Shown: positions 18,313 through 26,266 of the stretch, in pieces | Layout of the letters: each line of letters starts with the position of its first letter | Numbering within the stretch: the stretch's first letter is position 1 | Source of the DNA: Methylophilaceae bacterium | Lineage (GTDB): Bacteria > Pseudomonadota > Gammaproteobacteria > Burkholderiales > Methylophilaceae | Assembly (NCBI GenBank): GCA_011391175.1 | Contig: JAABQZ010000006.1 | Location: 1 to 50,665, forward strand | Reading direction: 5' to 3' | DNA: 50,665 bases | Made by a program: the position numbers and the translations under genes | Notes under the pieces: generated by a model | What the model was told of the DNA's origin: nothing | Seen by the model: the letters and a program-made list of their open reading frames with translations, nothing else | Database searches by the model: none

Positions 18313-19524
18313 TTATTGGGGCAACACAAATTTTACTTTTAACAGCAAATCTTCCAACTCAGCGGTAAGTTGAGCCCGCAAATCATTTTCTAATGCAGGC
18401 AAACTAGTCGCCAAAATATGCTGGATATTATCGCGCATCACTTCTTGCACTGATGGCAAATCGGCATTCACAGTCACTAAGAAGTTATCGCGCACTTGCA
18501 AGGCCTGTGCGGTCATCTCCTCCATAAACTTGGCTTTCAATTCATCTACCGCTGTTTCGTAAATGCTAGGGATTGCCTCATTGATGGTAGCGCGCATTTG
18601 CGAAAGCACATCAGCATGCAACAAACTCATCTGCGTTTGTAAATCTTGCTTAGCATTTTCATTCATCTCATTAAACATATGAGTGAGCGTTTCGCCTAAC
18701 TGCGCCTGCTGCAAAGCCAAAGATTTAGCTTGATAGGCTTGCGAATCTTCTAACAACTGTTGGCTAATTTCTTGCGTAATCGCTTCTTGCTGCTCCGCCA
18801 TCACTGCTGTGTAAATTTCAGGCATAGCCTCAATAAAGTTAGCGCGCATCTCTGCCAAGGCTTCTGCCTGCAATGCACTGGCTTGCACTTGCAATTCGGT
18901 ATTAGCGTTTTGATTCAGTGATTGCAATACATCTGTGAGTGCTTGTTCCAATTGGGCTTGATGGTTACTGACAGCCTGCGATTGAAACGTAGTCATCTCC
19001 GTATTAATGTCACGCATCATCTGCGCACTTACTTCAGTTCGTAGCGCTTCTACGTTCACATTAATCTGCGCACTGGCATGTTGCACCGCCGCCTGCATGC
19101 CATCAGATAGCATCGCATCGGCTTTAGAAACCGCATCTGTCTGCAATTCGGCAACTTTTTCTTCCAAACCACTATAGACAAGGTCTGCACTCGCTTGATA
19201 CATGCGCGGCAACTCTGTTTTTAAATCGGCTTTAGTTTTATCGACAAAATCTACCGTGCGAGCCTCTATGCTTGCTTGGGTTTGTATCACCTCATCCTGC
19301 AGCGCCTGCAATAACTCCGCCTTCAGCGCTTCACGCACACTTTCCGTGACCGTTCTTGCAATATCAGCTTCTAGTCGGGGCTTAATGTGCGCTGCTATGC
19401 GCGCAATCAACTCAGGCGTAATCAGCGTGACATCGTCTCTTCTTGGTTTGGACTCAAGTTCAGACTCAGCGATTGCCTTAGGTTGATATACTTCTGTGAG
19501 TAATGGGATTTTTTTATCTGCCAC
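18313..19524 (-). CDS. Repeat-rich coiled-coil protein of unknown function
   Basis: I do not recognise a named family. The 403 residues have no signal peptide or membrane segment. They are rich in Ala, Gln, Glu and Leu and look almost wholly helical or coiled-coil after residue 35. Residues about 189-255 and 273-340 are a tandem duplication with a period of 84; shorter relatives of the EAMPEIY / EAIPSIY motif occur near 104-110 and 355-360. The head begins KKIPLLTEVYQP. The start is GTG at 19524 with AGAGG five bases upstream. It lies 11 bases after holC and is probably co-transcribed with pepA-holC. Confidence 0.75.
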   Translation of the reverse strand: MADKKIPLLTEVYQPKAIAESELESKPRRDDVTLITPELIARIAAHIKPRLEADIARTVTESVREALKAELLQALQDEVIQTQASIEARTVDFVDKTKADLKTELPRMYQASADLVYSGLEEKVAELQTDAVSKADAMLSDGMQAAVQHASAQINVNVEALRTEVSAQMMRDINTEMTTFQSQAVSNHQAQLEQALTDVLQSLNQNANTELQVQASALQAEALAEMRANFIEAMPEIYTAVMAEQQEAITQEISQQLLEDSQAYQAKSLALQQAQLGETLTHMFNEMNENAKQDLQTQMSLLHADVLSQMRATINEAIPSIYETAVDELKAKFMEEMTAQALQVRDNFLVTVNADLPSVQEVMRDNIQHILATSLPALENDLRAQLTAELEDLLLKVKFVLPQ

Positions 19525-19535
19525 GATTACCTCTT

Positions 19536-19976
19536 CTAAGTTTGTGCAAGATTAGTTGTTTGCGCATGATTAGTATTTTTGATTTCATAGCCTCTATCGC
19601 GATAAAACTTATAACGCGCACGCGCCGCTATTTTATCTTGCTCATCATCGCCCACCAGTTCCACTAACTGGGTGAAGCGGCTAAAAAAAATTGGCTCAGC
19701 TTGTGTTAAGTTAATCAGCATATCATCTTGCAACAAGACGTTTTCTTGCCAGTGGATCACCACTGGCGTTTGTGCCGCTATACTATGATTAACTAACACG
19801 TTCGGCATAAAACTTTCCGCCTGCTGTTGCCACAAAACGGCACTTATTTCAGTGGCGTTATCCGCGTCATTTGCCAACACGGTGACATGACGGCGCTTGT
19901 TTAGCGCACCTTGCACCAACGCTACCAGCAAATGCTGCTTATTGGCCACATTAAAATAAAAATCAATGCGCGTCAT
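19536..19976 (-). CDS. holC: DNA polymerase III subunit chi
   Basis: Clamp-loader associated subunit that links the replicase to single-strand DNA-binding protein. The family pattern is visible: RIDFYFNVANKQHLLVALVQ at the start, a VTVLANDADNATEISAVLWQ segment, then SFMPNVLVNH and the RARYKFYRDRGYEI end. At 146 residues it is of usual length. It starts five bases after pepA, an arrangement common in proteobacteria. Confidence 0.92.
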   Translation of the reverse strand: MTRIDFYFNVANKQHLLVALVQGALNKRRHVTVLANDADNATEISAVLWQQQAESFMPNVLVNHSIAAQTPVVIHWQENVLLQDDMLINLTQAEPIFFSRFTQLVELVGDDEQDKIAARARYKFYRDRGYEIKNTNHAQTTNLAQT

Positions 19977-19981
19977 TTAAG

Positions 19982-21463
19982 CTATTTATTAGCACGATTG
20001 ACTAAGAATGTCGTAAGTAGCGGTACAGGGCGGCCTGTCCCGCCTTTTTCCTTGCCGCTTTTCCACGCTGTGCCTGCAATATCCAAGTGTGCCCAATCAT
20101 ATTTTTTTGCAAAGCGTGATAGGAAACAAGCTGCTGTAATACTACCGCCTGCACGACCACCAATGTTAGCCATGTCAGCAAAGTTGCTATCTAACTGTGT
20201 TTGAAATTCGTCCCATAGAGGCATATGCCAAGCTCGATCATGCGCCTTTTCACCTGCGGCTAACAGCTCAGCGGCTAGCGCGTCCTTGTTACTGAATAAG
20301 CCACTAGGGTGATGCCCCAGCGCAATCACGCAAGCGCCAGTCAGCGTGGCAATATCAACCACTGCGCTGGGCTCAAAACGCTCTGCATAAGTCAACGCAT
20401 CGCACAAAATCAAACGGCCTTCAGCGTCGGTATTGAGCACTTCAATGGTCAATCCTGCCATACTGGTCAAAATATCGCCTGGCTTAATTGCACCTGCATC
20501 GGGCATATTTTCACAAGTAGCTATGAGACCCACTACATTAATAGCCAAATCCATCTCGCCAATGGCTTTAAATGTGCCTAGCACGCTTGCTGCGCCGCAC
20601 ATGTCGTATTTCATTTCGTCCATATCAGCGCCAGGCTTTAACGAAATGCCACCTGTATCAAAAGTAATGCCCTTACCCACTAATACGGTTGATTTTTGCT
20701 TTTTATCACCCTTTAAATGCTGCAAAACAATGAAGCGTGGCGGTTCTACACTGCCCTGCGCTACACCCAAAAATGATCCCATTCCCAGCTTTTCAATCTC
20801 TTCTTTTTCTAACACTTCCACTTTAAAGCCATAAGTCTTTGCCAACACTTTGGCTTGCTTGCCCAAATAAGTTGGCGTGCAGATATTTGGCGGCAAATTC
20901 CCTAAGTCTTTAGCTAACCCTACCCCAGCGCCAATCGCCAAACCATGTTTAAGACCCGCTTCTGCTTCATCGGTATCTGTTTTAGCCACAAAAATTGCTA
21001 TTTTTTCTAAAGTCAAAGGCTCGGCTTTTTTAAGCTTAATCGCATTCACTTGATAAGTAGCATCTATTACCACTTCTACTAGCTGGGCTACTTTGCTATG
21101 CGTATCTGACTTTTTAATCGCTAATTCTGCTAAAAATATACCCGCATTCGCCACCCCTTTTGGCAATGCCTTAATTGCTGCGCGTACCGCTTGGCGATAT
21201 TGCTTTTCACCGAACTCTGCTTGTTTGCCCAAGCCTACTAGCAATACGCGGCTGGCTGACACGCCTACTAAAGCATGCAATAACAAGCAAGCACCTAATT
21301 TTCCTTCCATATCGCCACTTTTTAAAACTGTGCTAATAGCTTTGCTGCATGTGTCATCTAAATTTTTTGCCGCATCGCTTAGCTTGCGACCTTCAAATAC
21401 GCCTACAATCACGCAATCATGGCGTTGTTTTTCAGGATTTCCGTTTTTTATGCTAAATTCCAC
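19982..21463 (-). CDS. pepA: Leucyl aminopeptidase PepA (M17 family)
   Basis: Cytosolic dinuclear-metal aminopeptidase; in E. coli also a DNA-binding factor in Xer recombination. The C-terminal catalytic domain contains VGKGITFDTGGISLKPG, MKYDMCGAASVLG and the signature NTDAEGRLILCDAL. The protein has 493 residues, with a typical N-terminal macro-like domain. The start is GTG at 21463 with AAGGA seven bases upstream. It leads the pepA-holC-coiled-coil unit and is divergent from lptF. Confidence 0.96.
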   Translation of the reverse strand: MEFSIKNGNPEKQRHDCVIVGVFEGRKLSDAAKNLDDTCSKAISTVLKSGDMEGKLGACLLLHALVGVSASRVLLVGLGKQAEFGEKQYRQAVRAAIKALPKGVANAGIFLAELAIKKSDTHSKVAQLVEVVIDATYQVNAIKLKKAEPLTLEKIAIFVAKTDTDEAEAGLKHGLAIGAGVGLAKDLGNLPPNICTPTYLGKQAKVLAKTYGFKVEVLEKEEIEKLGMGSFLGVAQGSVEPPRFIVLQHLKGDKKQKSTVLVGKGITFDTGGISLKPGADMDEMKYDMCGAASVLGTFKAIGEMDLAINVVGLIATCENMPDAGAIKPGDILTSMAGLTIEVLNTDAEGRLILCDALTYAERFEPSAVVDIATLTGACVIALGHHPSGLFSNKDALAAELLAAGEKAHDRAWHMPLWDEFQTQLDSNFADMANIGGRAGGSITAACFLSRFAKKYDWAHLDIAGTAWKSGKEKGGTGRPVPLLTTFLVNRANK

Positions 21464-21488
21464 TGTTGATTCCTTTATTATTGAAGCT

Positions 21489-21507
21489 AAATTGACGATG
21501 TCAATTT
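21489..21507. promoter_or_regulatory. Perfect inverted repeat between pepA and lptF (candidate operator)
   Basis: AAATTGAC and GTCAATTT are perfect 8-base arms around a 3-base spacer GAT. The site lies 26 bases upstream of the pepA GTG and 106 bases before lptF. The short spacer and symmetry suit a dimeric regulator. There is no T-run, so a terminator is unlikely. Which factor binds is unknown. Confidence 0.45.
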
Positions 21508-21612
21508 GAGATGAGTAATTATCTAGCGTTTCGACTTGAAATCAAAGCGTAAAATTCAACAAAAACATATCTGAAATGATAGATTTGAAATATCAGAATT
21601 TAAAAGACTACA

Positions 21613-22737
21613 TTGAACATATTCAAAAAATCACTTTCGCATGAGCTTATCAGCACCGCTGGCGGGGTTTTTGTCATTTTAATAGGCATTATTGTAGCGC
21701 AGCGTGCAGGCAATCTCATTCGTCTCGCTGCCAAGGGCATTTTGCCTAACGATGCTATCAACACCTTGCTAGGTTTTAGCATGGTGCGCTATATGCCGAT
21801 GATTTTATCATTGACGATTTTTTTAGCCGTTTTGCTCACGCTTACGCGCTGGCATCGAGATTCAGAAATGGTGGTGTGGTTTAGCTCTGGGCTTGGCCTC
21901 AATAAATGGGTAAAGCCCATTCTAACCTTTGCTCTACCAGTGATTGTGATGATTTCTCTGCTGAGCTTTTTGGTGATGCCATGGGCGGTAGACAAAGTAG
22001 AGGACTACCGCGTACAACTTAAAAGTCGCGATGATTTATCTTCTATCAATCCTGGCGTATTTAAAGAATCCAATAACGGCGAGCGTATTTATTTTATTGA
22101 AAGCTTTGACGAGCTTGGCAATGTGGTAAAAAATATTTTTGTGCAATCCACCCAGCACAAAAAAACTGGCGTAATTGTGGCCAGCCAAGGTAGCCGGGAA
22201 AAAGCTGACAACGGCGATGATTTTTTAGTCATGGAAAAAGGCCGTCGTTACGAAGCCAAACCTAATTCTGCCGAGGTTTCTACCACCGAGTTTGAGCGCT
22301 ATGCCATCCGCGTAGAAACTAAAGAAGTCTCGCGCGAACCTGATGACACCAATGCAAAATCTACCCAAGAACTACTAAGTACAACCTCATCCGCCGATAA
22401 AGCTGAGTTGCAATGGCGTCTGGCCATTCCAGTTTCTGCGCTTATTTTGGTGCTACTTGCGATTCCACTCAGTTTTGTTGATCCGCGTGCAGGACGTTCG
22501 CTCAACCTGATTTTTGCGCTGGTGATTTATGTGATTTATAACAATATCCTCAGCATATTCCAAGCTTGGGTAACGCAAGGCAGACTCAACGCTACCATTG
22601 GGCTGTGGCCAGTACATGCATTTTTTGCGTTATTGGTATTTTATATGTTTTATCGGCGTAATCATTTGCTACCTTTAATGCCTAAATTAATCACTAAGCT
22701 GCCAAGCTGGTGGCTTGATTTAAAAAAGAAAACTTAA
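21613..22737 (+). CDS. lptF: LPS export permease LptF
   Basis: Inner-membrane subunit of the LptB2FG extractor that loads lipopolysaccharide onto the Lpt bridge. The 374 residues show the family layout: three N-terminal membrane segments (SHELISTAGGVFVILIGIIVAQR first), a periplasmic beta-rich domain (residues about 130-260), and three C-terminal segments beginning WRLAIPVSALILVLLAIPLSF. The start is TTG at 21613 with a weak ribosome-binding site; no ATG fits the family N terminus. It is 6 bases ahead of lptG and divergent from pepA, a classic proteobacterial arrangement. Confidence 0.95.
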   Translation: MNIFKKSLSHELISTAGGVFVILIGIIVAQRAGNLIRLAAKGILPNDAINTLLGFSMVRYMPMILSLTIFLAVLLTLTRWHRDSEMVVWFSSGLGLNKWVKPILTFALPVIVMISLLSFLVMPWAVDKVEDYRVQLKSRDDLSSINPGVFKESNNGERIYFIESFDELGNVVKNIFVQSTQHKKTGVIVASQGSREKADNGDDFLVMEKGRRYEAKPNSAEVSTTEFERYAIRVETKEVSREPDDTNAKSTQELLSTTSSADKAELQWRLAIPVSALILVLLAIPLSFVDPRAGRSLNLIFALVIYVIYNNILSIFQAWVTQGRLNATIGLWPVHAFFALLVFYMFYRRNHLLPLMPKLITKLPSWWLDLKKKT

Positions 22738-22743
22738 ATCTAG

Positions 22744-23832
22744 ATGCAAATATTTAAACGTTATTTTTGGCAAGAAACCAGCATCAACATTTCTATGATG
22801 ATGCTGGGCCTGCTTGCTATGTTTTCATTTTTTGATTTAATTCAAGAGCTGGATAGCCTAGGCCAAGGCAATTATGGCATCTCACAAATGTTGGTGTTTG
22901 TATTGCTGAGTATTCCTGGCCACATTTACGACGTGGTACCCGTGGCAGTGTTGGTGGGCATGATGTATAGCCTAGGTACGCTGGCGCGCAATTCAGAGCT
23001 AGTAGTGATGCGCGTGAGTGGCTTGTCGCTGTTAAACATTGGCTGGATTTTAGTAAAAGTGGGGATGCTGTTTACCGTGCTGACTTTTTTTATTGGCGAG
23101 CTCATTACGCCTATTAGCGAAAAAATGGCACAGCGCATGCGCGTACAAGCAACTGACTCTGTGATTGCACAAGACTTTAAATCTGGCCTATGGGTGAAAG
23201 ATGGCAAAAGCTTTGTGAATGTAGAAACTGTGCTGCCAGATGCGAGCTTGCTGAATGTGCACATTTATGAATTTGACGAAAACTTTAAATTGCGCAGCAT
23301 CAGTGTAGCAAAAAAAGGTGAATTCGATGACGAGCGCTGGGACTTATCAGAAGTGACGCAAACCAAATTTAATACCTTTAAGAAAATTGAACAAAACAAT
23401 ATCCAAACGCAAATTTTCAATAAGGCCAATTGGAAGTCATTGATTCGCCCAGAGTTGTTAAATGTGCTTTTAGTCGCGCCTGAGAAAATGTCGGTATGGA
23501 ATTTATATGCGTTTATACAGCATTTACAAGCCAATAAACAAAAAACTACGCGTTACGATGTGGCGCTTTGGTCTAAAATGATTTACCCCTTGGCCTGCAT
23601 GGTGATGGTGATTTTGGCACTACCTTTTGGCTTCTTACAGCAACGCTCGGGCGGCACTAGCGCTAAGTTATTTATTGGCGTAATGCTTGGGGTAGCCTAC
23701 CAAATTATGAATCGCGTATTTATTCACTTGGGCGTATTAAACGATTGGCCCCCACTAATGAGTGCGATTACACCCACGATTTTGTTTTTGATTGCGGGCT
23801 TGAGTATGCTATTTATGATTGAACGACGCTAG
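22744..23832 (+). CDS. lptG: LPS export permease LptG
   Basis: Partner of LptF in the LptB2FG complex. The protein (362 residues) starts MQIFKRYFWQETSINI, has three membrane segments, a periplasmic jellyroll-like middle (GLWVKDGKSFVNVETVLP is typical) and three final segments with LPFGFLQQRSGGTSAKLFIG. Its stop is three bases from the stop of the convergent RDD gene. Confidence 0.95.
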   Translation: MQIFKRYFWQETSINISMMMLGLLAMFSFFDLIQELDSLGQGNYGISQMLVFVLLSIPGHIYDVVPVAVLVGMMYSLGTLARNSELVVMRVSGLSLLNIGWILVKVGMLFTVLTFFIGELITPISEKMAQRMRVQATDSVIAQDFKSGLWVKDGKSFVNVETVLPDASLLNVHIYEFDENFKLRSISVAKKGEFDDERWDLSEVTQTKFNTFKKIEQNNIQTQIFNKANWKSLIRPELLNVLLVAPEKMSVWNLYAFIQHLQANKQKTTRYDVALWSKMIYPLACMVMVILALPFGFLQQRSGGTSAKLFIGVMLGVAYQIMNRVFIHLGVLNDWPPLMSAITPTILFLIAGLSMLFMIERR

Positions 23833-23835
23833 CAA

Positions 23836-24246
23836 TTAAGCAAGCTGTATAAAACGGGTTTTTAGCAATCTATCGTGTAAAAACAAGCCATTTATATCGA
23901 TTAAAGCCCAAAAATAACCTAGCCCACAGGCCAATAGACTTGCGCTTGCTAGGGCATATCGAAATAAGGCTTGTTTTGGCTTTAGGATGTTATTTTGCTG
24001 ATTCACTAGCTTGATTTTCCAGGTTTGTGTAGCCAGTGTTTGGCCACTTTTACTCCAACACCACACAAAATAAATACCTGTAAAAAGCCACAATACCAGT
24101 TGCAAAGCATAACGCTTATAACCAATGCTAGCATCACCAAACATACTAACAAAACCCCAAGTACAAAACATCCATAGTGCAATTAACAATATTAACTCGT
24201 AAGCACAAGCTGCGAATAATTTAAACCGGGAGGCGTTTGCGTACAT
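23836..24246 (-). CDS. RDD-family membrane protein
   Basis: Small membrane protein with three hydrophobic segments (LFAACAYELILLIALWMF, ALQLVLWLFTGIYFVW, YALASASLLACGLGYFW) and the TWKIKLVNQQN stretch typical of RDD proteins. The longest frame starts with TTG at 24291, inside the terminator of the upstream gene; ATG at 24246 is more credible and gives 136 residues. Function of the family is not defined. It closes the sigma factor-DUF3619-DUF3106-RDD cluster, but the terminator at 24294-24316 suggests some separation. Confidence 0.82.
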   Translation of the reverse strand: MYANASRFKLFAACAYELILLIALWMFCTWGFVSMFGDASIGYKRYALQLVLWLFTGIYFVWCWSKSGQTLATQTWKIKLVNQQNNILKPKQALFRYALASASLLACGLGYFWALIDINGLFLHDRLLKTRFIQLA

Positions 24247-24293
24247 ACAGGACTTTACTATTTTTAAGTTTAATAAGATTTTTGAATACAAAA

Positions 24294-24316
24294 AAGCCCG
24301 CTATTGTTGCGGGCTT
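24294..24316 (-). terminator. Rho-independent terminator after the DUF3106 gene
   Basis: Arms AAGCCCGC (24294-24301) and GCGGGCTT (24309-24316) flank a 7-base loop. On the minus strand a TTTTTT run follows. It lies 16 bases beyond the DUF3106 stop and upstream of the RDD start. The arms resemble those of the pilin terminator at 6027-6049. Confidence 0.85.
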
Positions 24317-24332
24317 GCAATCATATCTTTGG

Positions 24333-24863
24333 CTATAAATCAAAATCCGATTCCCAATCAATTGATTCTTTGCGTAATTTTTCGCGCTCTGCCTCTGGTA
24401 ATTTTTTGTGCTCTGCCCATTTTTTACGCACTTCGGCCTTTTTTTCATCGCTTAAACTATGAAATTGCTGATAACGTTTACGTGCGTTTTCTCGCTCATA
24501 GGGCGTCATGCGGCTCCAACTATTCAAACGCTTTTGCACTAGCTGTTGTTTTTGCACATCCATACTCGGATAGTCTTTCGCAATATCCAACATTTTTTCA
24601 CGTTGCCATGGCCGTAAAGTATCCCACTCGGCACCCAGTGGCGCCAATACTTTACGCTCACTATCCGTAAGTTCGCTCCAGCTTTTCATTGGCACTTGAT
24701 TGCCACTATCTGCACCATCACTCAAACTGTTACTTAATGACGACTTAACACTCCCAATATCTCCTAAAGCAAGCTGAGTCTTACTAGACTTTAGTGATTC
24801 GGCTGCATGGAGCGTACTAACAAACAAGATGAGTAAAAATAAAAATTTATGCACTACTGCCAA
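24333..24863 (-). CDS. DUF3106 protein, exported
   Basis: An N-terminal signal peptide (KFLFLLILFVSTLHA) precedes a Trp-, Arg- and Lys-rich domain with repeating helices such as LAPLGAEWDTLRPWQREKML and MTPYERENARKRYQQFHSL. That pattern is typical of DUF3106, a periplasmic family of unknown function found mostly in betaproteobacteria. The start is uncertain: TTG at 24863 lies very close to AGGG, while GTG at 24854 is rather far from it. It is downstream of DUF3619 and the sigma factor. Confidence 0.85.
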   Translation of the reverse strand: MAVVHKFLFLLILFVSTLHAAESLKSSKTQLALGDIGSVKSSLSNSLSDGADSGNQVPMKSWSELTDSERKVLAPLGAEWDTLRPWQREKMLDIAKDYPSMDVQKQQLVQKRLNSWSRMTPYERENARKRYQQFHSLSDEKKAEVRKKWAEHKKLPEAEREKLRKESIDWESDFDL

Positions 24864-24908
24864 TTTCCCTAATATTTTATGGTTTTTAATTGATTAAAAT
24901 GCTAATTG

Positions 24909-25328
24909 CTAGAGCTCAAGCTTTCCGTCATTTAATGATGGTTCAAAACCTCTGTCCACAAACGCTTCTGGTGGCAAATCTGCACCCAACAAGTACGCAT
25001 CACTCGCTTGCTGCTGTCCAAACGCTTGCACCAGCACAACCCCTGTAATGATAGCACCTAAAATTAAACCAGTACTGGCGATGCGATGATGCTGTGCCCA
25101 GGCGAAAATGCCACTTAAAGTACCGTCTTTATTGGTGCTAACGCCAGAAATATGCTGCGCGTGTGCTTTGACTGCGCGCGCGCGGCCAATTTCCAGCTGT
25201 TTCAAAGTGCGCATACTTAAACGCTTGGCATGCGCATCTAACAAGCCTGCAATTTGTTTGCCTTGTAAGTCCGCGTCTTTAAAATTTACGCCTTCGGTGT
25301 CCTCAATTGTCTCGTGATTAATCGTCAT
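24909..25328 (-). CDS. DUF3619 single-pass membrane protein
   Basis: A 139-residue protein with a cytosolic N-terminal half (LLDAHAKRLSMRTLKQLEIGRARAVKAH), one membrane segment (about residues 80-103, ASTGLILGAIITGVVLVQAF) and a short periplasmic tail with DLPPEAFVDRGFE. The pattern is that of DUF3619, regularly encoded after this sigma factor in betaproteobacteria. The ATG overlaps the sigma factor stop in ATGA. A role as the sigma factor's membrane-bound partner is plausible from topology and coupling but unproven. Confidence 0.85.
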   Translation of the reverse strand: MTINHETIEDTEGVNFKDADLQGKQIAGLLDAHAKRLSMRTLKQLEIGRARAVKAHAQHISGVSTNKDGTLSGIFAWAQHHRIASTGLILGAIITGVVLVQAFGQQQASDAYLLGADLPPEAFVDRGFEPSLNDGKLEL

Positions 25329-25915
25329 GACTCTACTCCTAAATTTGCTAGCGCCCTGCTACCTAAGCCCTGTTTTTCTAACAAGGCGGCCATTGTGTGA
25401 ACCGCGCGCGAACAATGCGTTTTAACGCTTCCTTGCGAGCAGCCCATCAATGAAGCGGTTTCTGCTACATCCATATCTTCCCAGTAACGCAATACAAAGG
25501 CTTCACGTTGACGTGCGGGCAGCTTTTCTAGCGCTTTTTCAATCATCTGCATGGTTTGGCTACGCTCAAGTTGACCCATTGGATTTTCTGATTCGTCACC
25601 GACATCAATCGTGTCCAGTGGGTCGCGATCCTCCTCGCCATTCTCACCCGCGCCAAATGATGATAGCAGCGTAGTCCATAAATTACGCACTTTTTGCCTG
25701 CGCCAGTAATCTCGCATGGTGTTTTGCAAAATACGCTGAAACAACATGGGGTACTCAGCAACGGGCTTATCTGCATATTTTTCGGCCAGTTTCATCATCG
25801 CATCTTGCACAATATCAAGCGATGCATGTTCATCCCGCACCGCATACACGGTTTGCTTAAACGCACGCCGCTCTACATCGTGCAAAAAATCTGATAACTC
25901 TTGTGAACTGGCCAT
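25325..25915 (-). CDS. RNA polymerase sigma factor, sigma-70 family (ECF-like)
   Basis: The 196 residues comprise region 2 (AVRDEHASLDIVQDAMMKLAEKY, then RILQNTMRDYWRRQKVRNLW), an acidic linker (GEEDRDPLDTIDVGDESE), and region 4 with the helix-turn-helix MDVAETASLMGCSQGSVKTHCSRA. Size and domains fit an ECF-type factor, although the linker is long. It heads a unit with DUF3619 and DUF3106, both membrane or periplasmic proteins, which suggests an envelope signal. Target promoters are unknown. Confidence 0.92.
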   Translation of the reverse strand: MASSQELSDFLHDVERRAFKQTVYAVRDEHASLDIVQDAMMKLAEKYADKPVAEYPMLFQRILQNTMRDYWRRQKVRNLWTTLLSSFGAGENGEEDRDPLDTIDVGDESENPMGQLERSQTMQMIEKALEKLPARQREAFVLRYWEDMDVAETASLMGCSQGSVKTHCSRAVHTMAALLEKQGLGSRALANLGVES

Positions 25916-26029
25916 GGATATTGGGTGTTAAATAGTAGTATAAGTATATCAGCTTTGGGTTTGTTTCTAATCGCTACGCTTTTGGTTACAATCACTGCAT
26001 ATTTTCATTGGAAAGACTTTATCAATATC

Positions 26030-26266
26030 ATGGCGCGCATTTTAATACTCATCGTTTTAGCCTGGATTCTGTACCAGATCATTAAGCGTGTCATCTCTAA
26101 CGCTAAAGCACAAAATCCAGCACAAGAAGCTACGCAAAATGCCGATGAAAAAATGCTGCAGTGTGCTCAGTGTGGTTGCCATGTACCAGAAAGCGACACC
26201 AAAGTGATCAATGAAAAAATTATCTGCAATAACCCAGAATGCAGCAAAGTAACGCATGGCGACTGA
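26030..26266 (+). CDS. PP0621-family protein with a C-terminal zinc-ribbon-like motif
   Basis: Small protein with one N-terminal membrane helix (ILILIVLAWILYQIIKRV) and a cytosolic end containing CAQCGCHVPESD and ICNNPEC, a likely zinc-binding CxxC pair. The longest frame begins at GTG 25925, which would add a second membrane segment; ATG at 26030 gives the 78 residues and single helix usual for the family. The gene overlaps pilS by 11 bases, so it is translationally linked to pilS. Function is unknown. Confidence 0.75.
   Translation: MARILILIVLAWILYQIIKRVISNAKAQNPAQEATQNADEKMLQCAQCGCHVPESDTKVINEKIICNNPECSKVTHGD

Noticed and set aside
24247-24291. TTG start at 24291 for the RDD gene
   Set aside because: It would start translation inside the tail of the terminator at 24294-24316; ATG at 24246 gives the usual N terminus.
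25925-26029. GTG start at 25925 for the PP0621-family gene
   Set aside because: It would add a second membrane segment not typical of the family; ATG at 26030 gives the expected size. Not excluded.
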